Origin: Diploptera punctata
Taxonomy: Eukaryota > Arthropoda > Insecta > Blattodea > Blaberidae
Direction: 5' to 3'
Assembly: GCA_030220185.1 (NCBI GenBank)
Contig: JASPKZ010001599.1
Span: forward strand, 258,501 to 322,500
Length of the DNA stretch: 64,000 nucleotides
A program made the position numbers and the translations under genes. Of the stretch, positions 23,713 through 34,013 are shown one piece after another (position 1 is the stretch's first letter; each line of letters begins with the position of its first letter). A model generated the notes under the pieces. It saw only the letters and a program-made list of their open reading frames with translations, searched no databases and was not told the DNA's origin.

Positions 23713-23777
23713 AATTTTCTATAGGATCGTAACAGGCCTTGTCCTAATACTTGGAAGGAAGAAGAAGAAGAAGAAAA
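23713..23777 (+). pseudogene. LINE-beta 3' terminus
   Basis: Only the last ~60 bp: GGGAATTTTCTATAGGATCG, the CAGGCCTTG 3' UTR and a (GAA)n tail. Confidence 0.8.
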
Positions 23778-24022
23778 TTATTTAGTATCATATAAATCCA
23801 ATTTTCTTTGCGGGTTCACAGAACTATTAAATATATAAGATATGTCATCCCCGATTCTGGATATTATTTATATATTTAAAATATTCATCAAATAGAGGAG
23901 TTTGGCATGAATATTAAGAAAATGTAGTGTCTTACAGACATATGCAGAGTTACATTGTTTTATATAGGTACAAATTCAATATAACTAATGGGATAGGCTC
24001 CATGTTAATCAAAGATAGTTTC

Positions 24023-24365
24023 AAATAAATAATAGTTTTAAAAAACTAAAACAACACGCTTTATTAGAAAAACGAACTAAAAAAATGAAAAATAATTTTA
24101 ATTTCCAACACACTTGGGATAAATAATTTTACCATCAAAAGCGTGGGGTGCCTTTATCAATTAATATATTTGATAATAAACAGATATTGATGAAAGTAAA
24201 GTCTCTAAGAAGAAAATGTAAAAATCATAAAAAGCACCCCACGCTTTTGATGGTAAAATTATTTATCCCAAGTGTGTTGGAAATTAAAATTATTTTTCAT
24301 TTTTTTTAGTTCGTTTTTCTAATAAAGCGTGTTGTTTTAGTTTTTTTAAAACTATTATTTATTTT
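24023..24365. repeat. 343-bp foldback MITE
   Basis: Arms of about 128 bp (24023-24151 and 24232-24365) are nearly perfect complements, with TTTACCATCAAAAGCGTGGG in the left arm. An unpaired loop of about 80 bp lies between. No coding capacity. Confidence 0.85.
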
Positions 24366-24477
24366 TTATTTTTTAGTTTTAATATTTTACAGAATAAGAT
24401 AAAAATGTAAATATCTTTAAATTCGATACTATTGTAGTATGAGCTAAAAGTAATACTCTTCTAAAAAAAAACCTCCC

Positions 24478-24567
24478 AGCCGGATTTGAACCAGCGGCCT
24501 ATGGATGACTGAAATTAGCCTACATACCACTAGAATGTACCGCTCAACCAACTGAGCTTTTACAATG
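24478..24567 (-). repeat. tRNA-derived sequence (SINE head or tRNA pseudogene)
   Basis: On the minus strand AAGCTCAGTTGGTTGAGC forms an A-box/D-arm and GCTGGTTCAAATCCGGC a T-arm with B box. The acceptor ends do not pair and the middle is too long for an ordinary anticodon arm. Confidence 0.6.
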
Positions 24568-24612
24568 ATTGACTGAAAAGTCGACAAGTCCGCAACCTAT
24601 TATGCCAGTTTT

Positions 24613-25108
24613 CATTTTTTTTTATTTTCTGAAGATTGTGGCCAGGATTTTAGAAACAAAATAAGAAATTATTGTATTGTCACCGGTCCTTTACAAGTAT
24701 ACAAAGTTTCAAGTCGATCCAATGTTTCTAGGTGGGTGAAAACCGTGTTCAAAGATTCCATTACATAGATACAAAGACACTTTTTTTTTATTATCTGACG
24801 ATTCTGGCCAGGATTTTAGAATCAAATACGAAAATACTGTATTGTCACGGGTACTTTATAAGTATACAACGTTTCAAGTCGATCCAATGTTTCTAAGTGG
24901 GTGAAAATTGTGTTAAAAAATTCCGTTACATAGATACAAAGACACTTTTTTTGATTTCCTGATGATTCTGTCCATGATTTTAGAAACAAAATATGAAATG
25001 ATTGTATTGTCACGGGTCTTTTACAAGTATACAAAGTTTCAAGTCGATCCAATGATTTTAAGTGGGTGAAAATCGCATTGAAAGATTCCGTTACATAGAT
25101 AGATAGAT
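24613..25108. repeat. Three tandem copies of a ~165-bp sequence
   Basis: Copies start near 24613, 24780 and 24948. Each contains GGCCAGGATTTTAGAA (or a close variant), TATTGTATTGTCAC, GTTTCAAGTCGATCCAATG and ends GTTACATAGATACAAAGACAC or GTTACATAGATAGATAGATG. The GATA-like end after the third copy resembles a retroposon tail. Confidence 0.8.
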
Positions 25109-25329
25109 GTCAAGCTAATATAAAGCGTGTAAAAAGAGGAAGCAATGCAGTAACTGTTGGCACCAAAATAATATAAGAATATTGTAAATATAGGATATGT
25201 ATTTATATCAAAGAAGTTCCAAGCATACATTTTGCTATGAGTGAAAAAAGTGAAATGAGTTTGGTACAAAATTATTATGGTCAGTACAAATTTCTGTAAT
25301 AATTATTTTGTATTTTACAGGTCAATATA

Positions 25330-25692
25330 ATGGCCCTCTACTTTAACCTTGAAACTAACCTAGGCATCATCTTACTCTTTTGGATAATATTATCACCCAA
25401 CAATGCACAAGCCAAAAAGGATTATAGGGATGAAACTGCTGACTATTGGTTAAAGATTGGTCAAGAACACCTTCATTATGAGATTAGAAGACAAAATACA
25501 GAACTAAGAATGAGGGATAAAGTAGCAAAGAATGTGATACTATTTATTGGAGATGGTATGGGAATGTCTACAATCACAGCAACGCGAATATTCAAAAATC
25601 AACAAGCTGGTGGACTTGGGGAAGAAAACCTTCTGAGTTTTGAAGAATTTCCATACATTGGAATTGCCAGAACTTACGAAGTTGATTATCAG
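25330..25692 (+). CDS. Alkaline phosphatase, first coding exon
   Basis: Codons 1-121 of an insect alkaline phosphatase, a zinc/magnesium phosphomonoesterase that is secreted or GPI-anchored. The ATG lies 10 bases after a strong splice acceptor (TTTTACAG at 25313-25320), so an upstream 5' UTR exon is expected. Residues 1-28 form a signal peptide: a hydrophobic core (LGIILLFWIIL), then a cleavage site after NNAQA. Residues 69-87 hold VILFIGDGMGMSTITATRI, in which Asp75 corresponds to the metal-ligand Asp (Asp51 in E. coli numbering). The exon ends after YEVDYQ at a consensus donor (CAG|GTAAGT, 25693) in phase 0. Codon use and lack of damage show a living gene, unlike every neighbouring frame. 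Confidence 0.95.
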
Positions 25693-25961
25693 GTAAGTAA
25701 AAATATTCATTATGCACAGTATTGCATTTCAACAAATGTCAGTGAGTGGCATTTGCTGAATATTCCAACTCAATGAGACATCTAGTTGGCAACTAAGTAT
25801 TACTAAGATAAATATATGTTAGTTAATTTTTTGCACAGAGGTATTTTTATTCAAGTTTGTGGTTCTTTTACAAGCCTCAAAATCTTCAGACTCAGGACCT
25901 GTGGATTACAATTCCCCTCCTGGAGGACTTGTCCCTTAGATTTTTCCATCCTAAAAAATCC

Positions 25962-26030
25962 ATCGACCCTGCCCGAGTTTGAAACTGTGACCCTCAGGAC
26001 TAGAGGCAAGGATCATAACCACTAGATCAT
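25962..26030 (-). repeat. tRNA-derived SINE head
   Basis: The minus strand reads GATGATCTAGTGGTTATGAT as an A-box region and CAGTTTCAAACTCGGG as a B-box region with an imperfect T stem. It sits next to the (AT)n at 26034. Confidence 0.5.
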
Positions 26031-26031
26031 C

Positions 26032-26033
<2 letters not shown>

Positions 26034-26085
<52 letters not shown>
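26034..26085. repeat. (AT)n microsatellite
   Basis: About 25 AT repeats. A separate (ATT)n microsatellite follows at 26129-26173. Confidence 0.95.
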
Positions 26086-26090
<5 letters not shown>

Positions 26091-26124
26091 AAACTATGTA
26101 TTAGGGCCTATTATAAAAATAAAA

Positions 26125-26163
<39 letters not shown>

Positions 26164-26218
26164 CATTATTATACATTGTATTATGATATTTATACACTTT
26201 CCTTTATTAGTATGACAT

Positions 26219-26782
26219 ACAGAGTGATTCAGAAATATGGCTATATGTTTGATCGCATTTTGTGACGAAAATATTATAATTAAAGGAAATATGATGTTAT
26301 CATTGGAAAGGGAATCCTTCAAATTACAAAAATAGAACAAAACAAATCACTTCTCACGTGCAGCTTGGCGGGGTGATTTTTGTGGGCTAGTGTCGAACGC
26401 CTCCACAATTTTCTTCGTTGTTTCTGCATCCGTGCTAATGCGAGGCCTTCCAGGTGGTTTGATTTTCTGCATCCTTCCCGTTTCCAACAGTCGTTTTCTC
26501 CACTTCCCCACAGTCGACGGCTGCAATGCTATGTTAAACTCACGTCTTGCGGCCTCACGATCATTAGCATATGTTATTGCCCATGCAGCAATTGTAATTT
26601 GCTGTTGCATATTTAATGCCATTTTGACTATTGACGTAAGTTTGACACTGTTTTTTTTTATTCCATTGTTGTAATTTGAATAATTGCCTTTCCAACGGTA
26701 ATTTCACATTTTATGTTATGGTCATATTTTCATCACACAACGCGATCAAATATATATAACCATATTTATGATTCACCCTGTA
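26219..26782. mobile_element. DNA transposon with ~50-bp TIRs (Tc1/mariner-like, internally deleted)
   Basis: ACAGAGTGATTCAGAAATAT... at 26219 pairs with the complement of ACAGGGTGAATCATAAATAT... at the right end. Similarity extends through TTTGATCGC for about 50 bp. ATGAC flanks both ends, with two extra bases (AT) on the left. It encodes only a helix-turn-helix fragment (26347-26622). Confidence 0.75.
26347..26622 (-). pseudogene. Transposase-type helix-turn-helix fragment
   Basis: A 91-codon frame starting MALNMQQQITIAAWAITYAN. It contains AARREFNIALQPSTVGKWRK, a helix-turn-helix like those at the front of insect mariner-type transposases, and the linker KPPGRPRIST. The frame ends at SPRQAAREK where a second HTH and the DDE nuclease should follow. 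The TIRs of the surrounding element enclose it. A DNA-binding remnant at most. Confidence 0.6.
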
Positions 26783-27178
26783 TGACTTACGTGAAATAAC
26801 ATTTAATTTGTGTCTAAAGGAGTGAGGGAGAGCTGTATCGCACCTTTTGTAAATGACCCATACTTATTGTATTGTTTGTATGAGGGACCAAGACAAAAGT
26901 CTCACTTCTATATCATCTGTGATATTCCATTCAAACCTGTATTTCATTTAATTATTGATTAACTAGATATACAAAATTATGGAATGAGATTGGTATTAAA
27001 AGCAAGAGAAACTCAAACAAGTGTTATATTATTTGTTTAAATTTGACTGTCCTGACACTAAGTTGCACAATTGTATCAAGCAAAATGTCAACTCTGCAGG
27101 CGATTATGATGCATTGGGTGCAGTGTTGTTGCAGACAAGCTGAACTGCCACAATATTTAGCAAGTTGATTTATTTAGG

Positions 27179-27526
27179 CCCCGCGCCGTAGCCGAGCGGT
27201 TAAGGTAAGAAGCCTTGGCGCAGAGCTACGGGACTTGCGCTGGTTCGAGTCTCCATGGGGGAAGAAATTTTCTCATGGTATTTCGGCCAGTATGGGACCG
27301 GTGCCCACCCAGCATCGTGAGGCAATTGGGTAGCTACAATAAGTAGCGGCTCCAGGTTGAGGAACCAGCTATAACGGCTGGGGGACTCGACATGCTAACC
27401 ACATGTCACCCCTACACTGGCTGTTGATCATCTACCTCTGTGATTGACACATGTGGATGTGAAGGGCCAGCAGCCGGCTGGTAAAAGGGCAACCGCTGAA
27501 AAGTGGAAAGACCCTCAATCGAATCG
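27179..27526 (+). mobile_element. SINE-2, tRNA-derived, with 12-bp TSD
   Basis: The head GCGCCGTAGCCGAGCGGTTAAGG is a class II-like tRNA 5' half (A box), and GCTGGTTCGAGTCTCC is the B box. A ~260-bp unrelated body ends in CTCAATCGAATCG. GATTTATTTAGG directly flanks both sides (27167-27178, 27527-27538), so the copy is complete and its ends are exact. Confidence 0.85.
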
Positions 27527-27684
27527 GATTTATTTAGGATTATCTCAAAACCTGTTTGAATTTCCTCCATCTTCTCTTCTTAAACAATTGATGTGAATTT
27601 ATATATTAAATTTGGGAATTTTTAACATTATAAGGTTCAAATTCATAAGAATTAAATTAATCGTGATTATTTCATACCTCATAC

Positions 27685-27748
27685 TTCTTCTTCTTCTTCC
27701 TTTCAAGTATTAGGCCATGGCCTGTTACGATCCTATAGAAAATTTTCC
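27685..27748 (-). pseudogene. LINE-beta 3' terminus
   Basis: The 3' UTR and (GAA)n tail only, in minus orientation, forming the left end of the insertion in the foldback MITE. Confidence 0.75.
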
Positions 27749-27760
27749 CTTATGGGAAAT

Positions 27761-28104
27761 TCTCGTATAAGAGTTGAAAGCATAATAATAGTCCTTTTGA
27801 TTGGTTGCTGGCCAAAGGAAGGCAAGACCAGTGATGGGGCTGCCATCTTATAGCCTCTGGTCAGGCTTTTCTGGAGAAGAAAAGAAAATAAAGGAAAGAA
27901 GAAATGGAAGAAAGGAAGTACTCCCTAGCCCTCGGATGCCCTAATAGCGTCGGGGTCGAAAAAACAAGAGTTAACCAAGAGAGGTTAGATAGTAAAGTTA
28001 AAAGAGTGCAAAACACAAGTAAGTGGAAGAAATGTTTTGCACAGCTTGGGCACCTTGTGGTCGCCATCCACATATCCCCTAGATGAGGACCCCTGAGGGG
28101 GACC
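27761..28104 (+). repeat. Dispersed repeat R340
   Basis: Same unit as 23383, here next to a LINE-beta tail in the opposite orientation. Both together interrupt the foldback MITE. Confidence 0.8.
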
Positions 28105-28373
28105 TATATTTCTTTAAATACAGCACTACAGTATCGGCAAATTCTTATCACCATCATCAGCTGTTTTCACGATTGTCAATTTTTACTTTTGGTGATAATT
28201 ATCCAAATTATTCAGATGGCAGTTTGGATAATTATCAACAAAAGTAAAAATTGACAATCGTGAAAACAGCTGATGATGGTGATAAGAGATTGCCGATACT
28301 GCAGTGCTGTATTTAAATAAATATAGAAGTATGAGGTATGAAATAATCATGATTAATTTAATTCTTACGAATT

Positions 28374-28774
28374 ATTGATGTGAACCTATGGATTGTTTGT
28401 TAACACTTCCAGTCAACAGAAACTTGTACATATATTTATATGTACATATAAGTAAACAAAGACAAAAACAGAAGTATTATTTCTCACTACATTATATTTC
28501 AGTCTTAACTTTTAGCACATAAAAATATTTCACCTACTAATAAGCGATTATTTTAACAGTTAATATACCATTGATAAAAATAATCCAAAGTCTCTGACAT
28601 AAGATAGTCGTTTTAACAAAATAACAATAATATAGAAACTATTGCTTATATAGCAATTATACCTTGGCTATCGTAATGTGTCTTAAGATAAAATTTTGTT
28701 TCTTAAACCATAGACCTCAATTTATATCCATTAGTAACCTTTTACGAATTTATGAAAGCATATTCTCTTGGACT
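28374..28774. other. No gene recognised
   Basis: AT-rich intron sequence without repeats that I can match within the window. Confidence 0.4.
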
Positions 28775-28915
28775 ACCTGTGTTTGAGCCTTTGGCATGGG
28801 TTCCCTGAAGTAGTCCCCGCCCGGAGAACCGAATGGGGGACTATTTGACCTCCGGAAAATTTACCTCAGTTGAACCCATGTCCGCATTTCTTGACGGTTC
28901 TATTTTTATAGTGAA
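28775..28915 (-). repeat. R300 fragment fused to LINE-alpha
   Basis: Carries the GCCTTTGGCATGGGTTCCC to CTATTTTTA portion of R300, then passes without a gap into LINE-alpha sequence at GGAGATTACAAGTATTTG. The junction looks like a template switch or 5' inversion. Confidence 0.7.
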
Positions 28916-29312
28916 AGGAGATTACAAGTATTTGATAATAAATTACTTAGGAAAATTTTTGGACCAAAGAGAGATGAACAAACAGGTGAATGGAGAACAA
29001 TGAACTACATGGTTTTTATAGGAAGCCAGATATAATAAGAACAGTTAAGTCTCGTAGATTGTAATGGGCAGGACACACTGCACATATGGGGAATGAAAGA
29101 CTTGCATGGAGGCTTCTTGTAGGAAAGCCAGAGGGAAAGCGCCCAGTTGGTAGACCAAGAATGAGGTGGGAGAATAACATTAACTATGATTTGAGGGAAG
29201 TAGATTATATGGGGAATGATTGGAAAGGATTAGCTGAGGATAGGGATGTATGGAGAGCTTATGTCCGTGCGGCCATGAACCTACGGGTTCGATAGTGCCA
29301 GTGAATAAGTAA
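28916..29312 (+). pseudogene. LINE-alpha 3' end
   Basis: From the VFDNKLLRKIFG region to MNLRVR and the tail GTGAATAAGTAAGT. It has a short deletion where RLH should lie. Five-prime truncated. Confidence 0.85.
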
Positions 29313-29349
29313 GTATATTCTCTTGGGGTAGGCTCAATTTTTTTCTCTT

Positions 29350-29938
29350 TATGATATTTCTTCTTCTACCTTCCAAGTATTAGGCCAAGGCTTGTTATAA
29401 TCCTATAGAAAATTTTCCCTCCAGGCATTTCATAGGACGGCCCAGTGATCTTCGTCCTCTTGGTATATAATTATAAACAGCTTTGGGGATCCGATTTGAA
29501 CTCATTCTTTCTAGATGGTGTTTCCAATTTAGTTGGTACTGTTTAATATATTCCAAAATTGGCGTAGTCTTCAATTCTTTTAAGATATCGGTGTTCCTTT
29601 TCCGATCCCATCTGGTGTAACCCGCTGTTCTGCGCATGAATCTCATTTCACAAGCCGTTATTCTGCTTTCATGTTGTTTTCTTAGTGTCCATGCTTCACT
29701 ACCATAGGTCAACACTGGTCTAGCCAAAGTGTTATATAAACGTAATCTGGTGTTTTTTTGTACAAGGGATGGTTTCATAACTTGATTAATAATTCCTAAA
29801 CTTTTATTATAACTAGTAACTTTTTCAGGGATATCCTTTTCATCCCAGATAGAGAGGTAATATCCAAGATATTTAAATTGATTAGATCTCTCTAAAATTT
29901 TATTCTGGAGACAGATTTTACTTTGTATGGGTTTGCAA
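29350..29938 (-). pseudogene. LINE-beta 3' end
   Basis: Minus-strand copy: RPVLTYGSEAWTL (the Trp that is a stop in the 13113 copy), MRFMRRTAGYTRWDRK, GRRSLGRPMK, and a degenerate GAAGAAGAAA tail. It is truncated at 29938 in the KICLQNK region. Confidence 0.85.
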
Positions 29939-30159
29939 ATTCTTTATGATATTTAAAAGAGGAAAATTGTATTCATATGTTTTAATGGAATGCTGTAACT
30001 ACAAGAATTCCATTATTGTATTCCAGTGGTCTCTAATGAGAAGTGAAGGGGTGCAAAAGTTTGCACTTGTGGTAGTCTTTCAATTTATATATTTCAATAT
30101 ATTAACAGAATAATAACATTTGGACATCTAACACATGTAGTGTTTCCATTTTAATATCA

Positions 30160-30410
30160 CAAGACATCTGTGTTCCATTCCCAGTCAGACCACAGGAATT
30201 TTTTTTAAAGGAATTATTCCTATGATCGCCCACAGTCTGAATTTAGGTTCAGTTAAGGTTTAAGGACTCTTTGGCACTTCATTATCATTCATAACTTATC
30301 ATATCATCGGAGTAATGTATCTCCGCCTTCCAGGAGCCCCAACTTAAGAAGTAGATTACAATTGTGCTATGCCAGGAGAGAATACTAGAAATGTCACAAA
30401 GACAACCTGG
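30160..30410 (+). repeat. Dispersed repeat shared with 39850-40035
   Basis: Shares ATCATATCATCGGNGNAATG, CGCCTTCCAGG and GCCAGGAGAGAA in order with the second copy. About 20-25% diverged by eye. Confidence 0.65.
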
Positions 30411-30415
30411 TGGAA

Positions 30416-31399
30416 TTAACCCTACAACTGTACACCAGAGTCAGTCTGACCCTGCAGATTTTTATTTCCTCCTGCAGATGGACTACATGGCGTTCACATA
30501 CCTCTGCTACCGATGTAAATTCAACATTCAGTGAGACCTACCAGAGGACGGATGTACAACTTCGTTGGTCATTAACAGTTAATTATTTTTTTAGGTACAT
30601 CTTATTAAGGGTCACTGTGACCCTGGTGTACAGTTTGTGTAACTTTTCTATTCCTGACAGTCAACTCAATTTTTGTGAAATGGCGCATAGGAATGATGTA
30701 TTAACAGAAAACGATATACAGACAGCATTGTTCGATGAGCTTAATCATGAAAGTGAACTAAGTGACTTTCCTGGAGAAAATGTCTCTGAAGATGATGCCC
30801 CTCCAGAAGCTTTGGACTGTGGTCTGATGATTTTGGGATTGCATTATTTCGTGCAACAATGAGTCTAAAGCGTTTCCAGTTTCTCGCAGTCAGCTTAAGA
30901 TTTGATGGTAAAGCCACAAGGACAAAAAGGCGGAAATTTGATAAACTGGCTCCTATCAGAGATGTGTGGGATACATACATAAATAATAGTAAGACACTAT
31001 ACAGTCCACATCAGTGCTAAGTGGTGCCAAGAGTGTGCAAATAAATAATTAATGAATTGAGGACTTTTCAAAATATTTGTGTAATATGTGTATTTATCAT
31101 TATAATGGTCTTAATTGAATTCAAAGTAAAATTATTTAGACATGGAACACAATCAAGTTCTATCACTATAATTTTTTCCCCATTTCATTTTTTATCACAA
31201 TTTCGCTATACATTGATACTAAAATTGATTGAAAAAGGATATCATTGAGTACTAATGAGATGTTATAATGTATCAAAATACAGTTATTTTATAATGTATG
31301 CTAAATTGTGCTTATTTATCCAGAAAATAATTGTGCGTCTGTGTGACCCTGGTGTACGTTTTGCGTGACAATTTCAGACGTGTACAGTACTAGGGTTAA
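30416..31399 (+). mobile_element. piggyBac-like element, internally deleted
   Basis: The left end is TTAACCCTACAACTGTACAC and the right end the complement of TTAACCCTAGTACTGTACAC, so TTAA plus a CCCTA terminus frames it on both sides as in piggyBac elements. The inner motif ACACCAGGGTCACAC… is repeated in both subterminal regions. It holds a broken transposase (30680-31020). Full-length relatives are 2-3 kb, so most of the catalytic region is gone. Confidence 0.85.
30680..31020 (+). pseudogene. piggyBac transposase fragment
   Basis: Starts MAHRNDVLTENDIQTALFDE with an acidic region (SEDDAPPEAL), the usual N-terminus of piggyBac transposases. After a frame change near 30835 it reads MSLKRFQFLAVSLRFDGKAT and DKLAPIRDVWDTYI, the start of the conserved DDE_Tnp_1_7 domain. 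A stop follows at 31020, before any catalytic Asp would be expected. Inactive. Confidence 0.8.
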
Positions 31400-31746
31400 A
31401 AAAAAGAGTCAATAAAATAAAAGCTTCTTCACATGTTTCAGGGTTTTACACTTTCAAACTTTATACCATTAATAGGGTAAATTTTTGCAGCAGATGGAGC
31501 AAAAGTTTGCATATAGAGAGGAAATGAATAATGAAGCATCCATTAATCATATACACATCTATTATAATCAATAATTAAAATGAAAGACCCAACTCTTCAT
31601 AATTTGAACATGTTTCATATCATCGGACTTTGCATGTCAGGCACATAATCCAATCTTCTTCTGATGGCTCAGTAAACTGTATTTCCCAAGTTGGACAGAA
31701 TATATTTTCTTATACTATTTTTTTGATTTTCAAAAAAGTGGGGTGG

Positions 31747-32134
31747 ATTCTTGAGTAACACTAAGAAATTAGGACTGGAAGTAAATATCAATAAAACTAA
31801 ATATATGGTCACATGTAGAAATTCATTATATAATGGAAATGGACAGCTAATGACAAATGAGGGAAATTTTGAGGAAGTGGCTGAATTCAAATACCTAGGA
31901 ACAATAATCACAAATAGGAATGAGATGCATAAAGAAATTAAACATAGGCTCAATTCTGGAAATGCGTGCTATTATGCATTCCAGAGACTCTTGATATCCC
32001 AACTCCTTTCAAAAAACGTTAACTGAAAATATATAAAACTATTATTCTACCAGTTATATTATATGGGTGCGAAACATGGACTCTTACTTTAAGGGAGGAA
32101 TGGAGATTACAAGTATTTAAGAATAAAGTACTTA
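31747..32134 (+). pseudogene. LINE-alpha, part upstream of the Harbinger insertion
   Basis: From LGLEVNINKTKYMVT through FKYLGTIITN and a one-base deletion in KNVNWKI… to FKNKVLR. It resumes at 32738 after a 600-bp insertion. Confidence 0.85.
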
Positions 32135-32734
32135 GGGTCGCATGTTTGGACGCATTAGACAGTAAAATGCCTTCTCTGCTGAGCAAGTTGTATGCTAATA
32201 CGATTTTGCTTACTCAGAAATCTGTTCATGCGATAATAATTGGTTAAATTTGTAAGCTACCTGCGGAGGTAGCTTAAATGAGCAACTCAAATTAAAATCC
32301 CGAAGGGAACCGATGGTAATCGATGTACTTTGCTGCTTTATCCAACATTTATCCAAGATGTCGGACCTTGAAGACTTCGATCATGTTTTCGGTATACACG
32401 GAGAAGAGGAATTTGATAGAGTCTACCAAAGAATTCAACTGGAAGAACAGGAGAATCGGCGTAATATTGCGTGTCGCAGACGTGTTTGTATATGGTATTA
32501 TTTGCGGGATGCAAGCATAAATGCATTCCTCTATAGCAGACGAAAATAACGGAAGTGGTTTTATCGCTGAGAATTCTGGGTAATTCGTTGCCAATATTAC
32601 GAAAACGTCGACTCTCGTGCATGACCGATAAGTCGGCCGTTAATTCGTTCTCAGCAATTGCTCACGGTGAATCAGCTCACTAGTGATTGGAAGTAATTTG
32701 AGTAGAGAGTAATGAATGTTCTAACATACGACCC
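32135..32734 (+). mobile_element. PIF/Harbinger-like element inside LINE-alpha
   Basis: GGGTCGCATGTT at the left end pairs with AACATACGACCC at the right end, and the LINE base triplet TTA is duplicated (32132-32134, 32735-32737). Removing the 600 bp plus one TTA restores the uninterrupted LINE sequence seen in sister copies (GTACTTAGGAAAATTTTTGG), so both ends are exact. Confidence 0.88.
32358..32549 (+). CDS. Short acidic/basic protein fragment within the Harbinger-like element
   Basis: A 64-codon frame from MSDLEDFDHVFGIHGEEEFD to a basic end (CRRRVCIW…SRRK). I do not recognise it as a defined domain. Its position between the TIRs suggests the N-terminus of a Harbinger transposase or its partner protein. 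No DDE motif remains. Confidence 0.35.
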   Translation: MSDLEDFDHVFGIHGEEEFDRVYQRIQLEEQENRRNIACRRRVCIWYYLRDASINAFLYSRRK

Positions 32735-32737
32735 TTA

Positions 32738-33116
32738 GGAAAATTTTTGGACCAAAGAGAGATGAACAGACAGGTGAATGGAGAAGACTACATAACAATG
32801 AACTACATGGTCTTTATAGGAAGCCAGATATAATAAGAACAGTTAAGTCTCGTAGACTGCGATGGGCAGGACATGTTGCACGTATGGGGAATGAAAGACT
32901 TGCATGGAAGCTTCTTGTAGGAAAGCCAGAGGGAAAACGCCCAGTTGGTAGACCAAGAATGAGGTGGGAGAATAACATTAACTATGATTTGAGGGAAGTT
33001 GATTATACAGGGAATGATTGGAAAGTATTAGCTCAGGATAGGGATGTATGGAGAGCGTATGTCCGCGCGGCCATGAACCTACGGGTTCGATAGTGCCAGT
33101 GAGTAAGTAAGTAAGT
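32738..33116 (+). pseudogene. LINE-alpha, part downstream of the Harbinger insertion
   Basis: Continues from KIFGPKRDEQTGEWRR to MNLRVR and a long (AGTA)n tail. Together with 31747-32134 it is one truncated element. Confidence 0.88.
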
Positions 33117-33659
33117 GGGGTGGATTCACCTGAATCTGAACTTTTTGTCCACTTAATTAAGCATTCTTTAAACAGACATTTACTTGACATCTTTCCTTCT
33201 TTGCTTTCAGGAGCCTCTTAAATAGCAACCCCATAATTTTTTTTCAGAATTTTGCCTTTTGTTCTAAATTGTTATCCCTTCAATTTTGTGAGTATCCTTA
33301 CATCGGCTGGAGATACAGGACTGACACTATTCCTTAAGGAATATGATGGTGATATAGGATATACAAGTGATGTGAGACATTGGATCACAATTATTGTAAT
33401 GAAGTGATTTTGTTATCAGAAATCACATTATTATCACCGAAGAAAAATGTAGTGAGATGTTTGAGATATGAGCATTGCAGTGGAGTACTTGGGGATGTAG
33501 TATTTGGTGGGATATTCTGAGATATTGTCAGAAGGGCCATGGTTACAGGCAAAAGGTTGTGAGGTGCTGATAGAAGGGTCATGGCTAGGAATCCTGATTT
33601 CTAACATTTTGAAATCAGACATTTAGCATTTTGATTTTTACATTCATTAGTTTGATCCT

Positions 33660-34013
33660 TCCGGGAAATTCTCATATAAGACTTGAAAGCATAATAATAG
33701 TCCCTTCGATTGGTTGCTGGCCAAAGGAAGGCAAGACCAGTGATGGGGCTGCCATCTTATAGCCTCTGGTCAGGCTTTTCTGGAGAAGAAAAGAAAATAA
33801 AGGAAAGAAGAAATGGAAGAAAGGAAAGACTCCCTAGCCCTCGGATGCCCTAATAGCGTCGGGGTCGAAAAAAACAAGAGTTAACCAAGAGAGGTTAGAT
33901 AGTAAAGTTAAAAGAGTGCAAAACACAAGTAAGTGGAAGAAATGTTTTGCTCAGCTTGGGCACCTTGTGGTCGCCATCCACATATCCCCTAGATGAGGAC
34001 CCCTGAGGGGGGA
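33660..34013 (+). repeat. Dispersed repeat R340
   Basis: The most complete copy, beginning GGGAAATTCTCATATAAG and ending CCCCTGAGGGGG just before a LINE-beta 3' end, as at 23383. Confidence 0.8.

Larger units (their letters stand above)
27639..28373. repeat. Foldback MITE split by a later insertion
   Basis: The right arm (28258-28373) is continuous. The left arm is broken: AATTCATAAGAATTAAATTA… to CATACTTC (27639-27688), then, after ~415 bp of foreign sequence, TATATTTC… (28105 on) resumes the pairing with its hairpin centre near 28215. Rejoining the two pieces restores the complement of the right arm. Confidence 0.8.

Noticed and set aside
24478..24567. A functional tRNA gene (tyrosine-like with intron)
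   Set aside because: A and B boxes exist, but acceptor ends do not pair and the presumed anticodon arm cannot be folded properly.
25693..25776. Extension of the phosphatase protein past 25692
   Set aside because: The reading continues into a consensus splice donor, and the extra residues have no counterpart in the family, while VPDSAG at 56808 continues it exactly.
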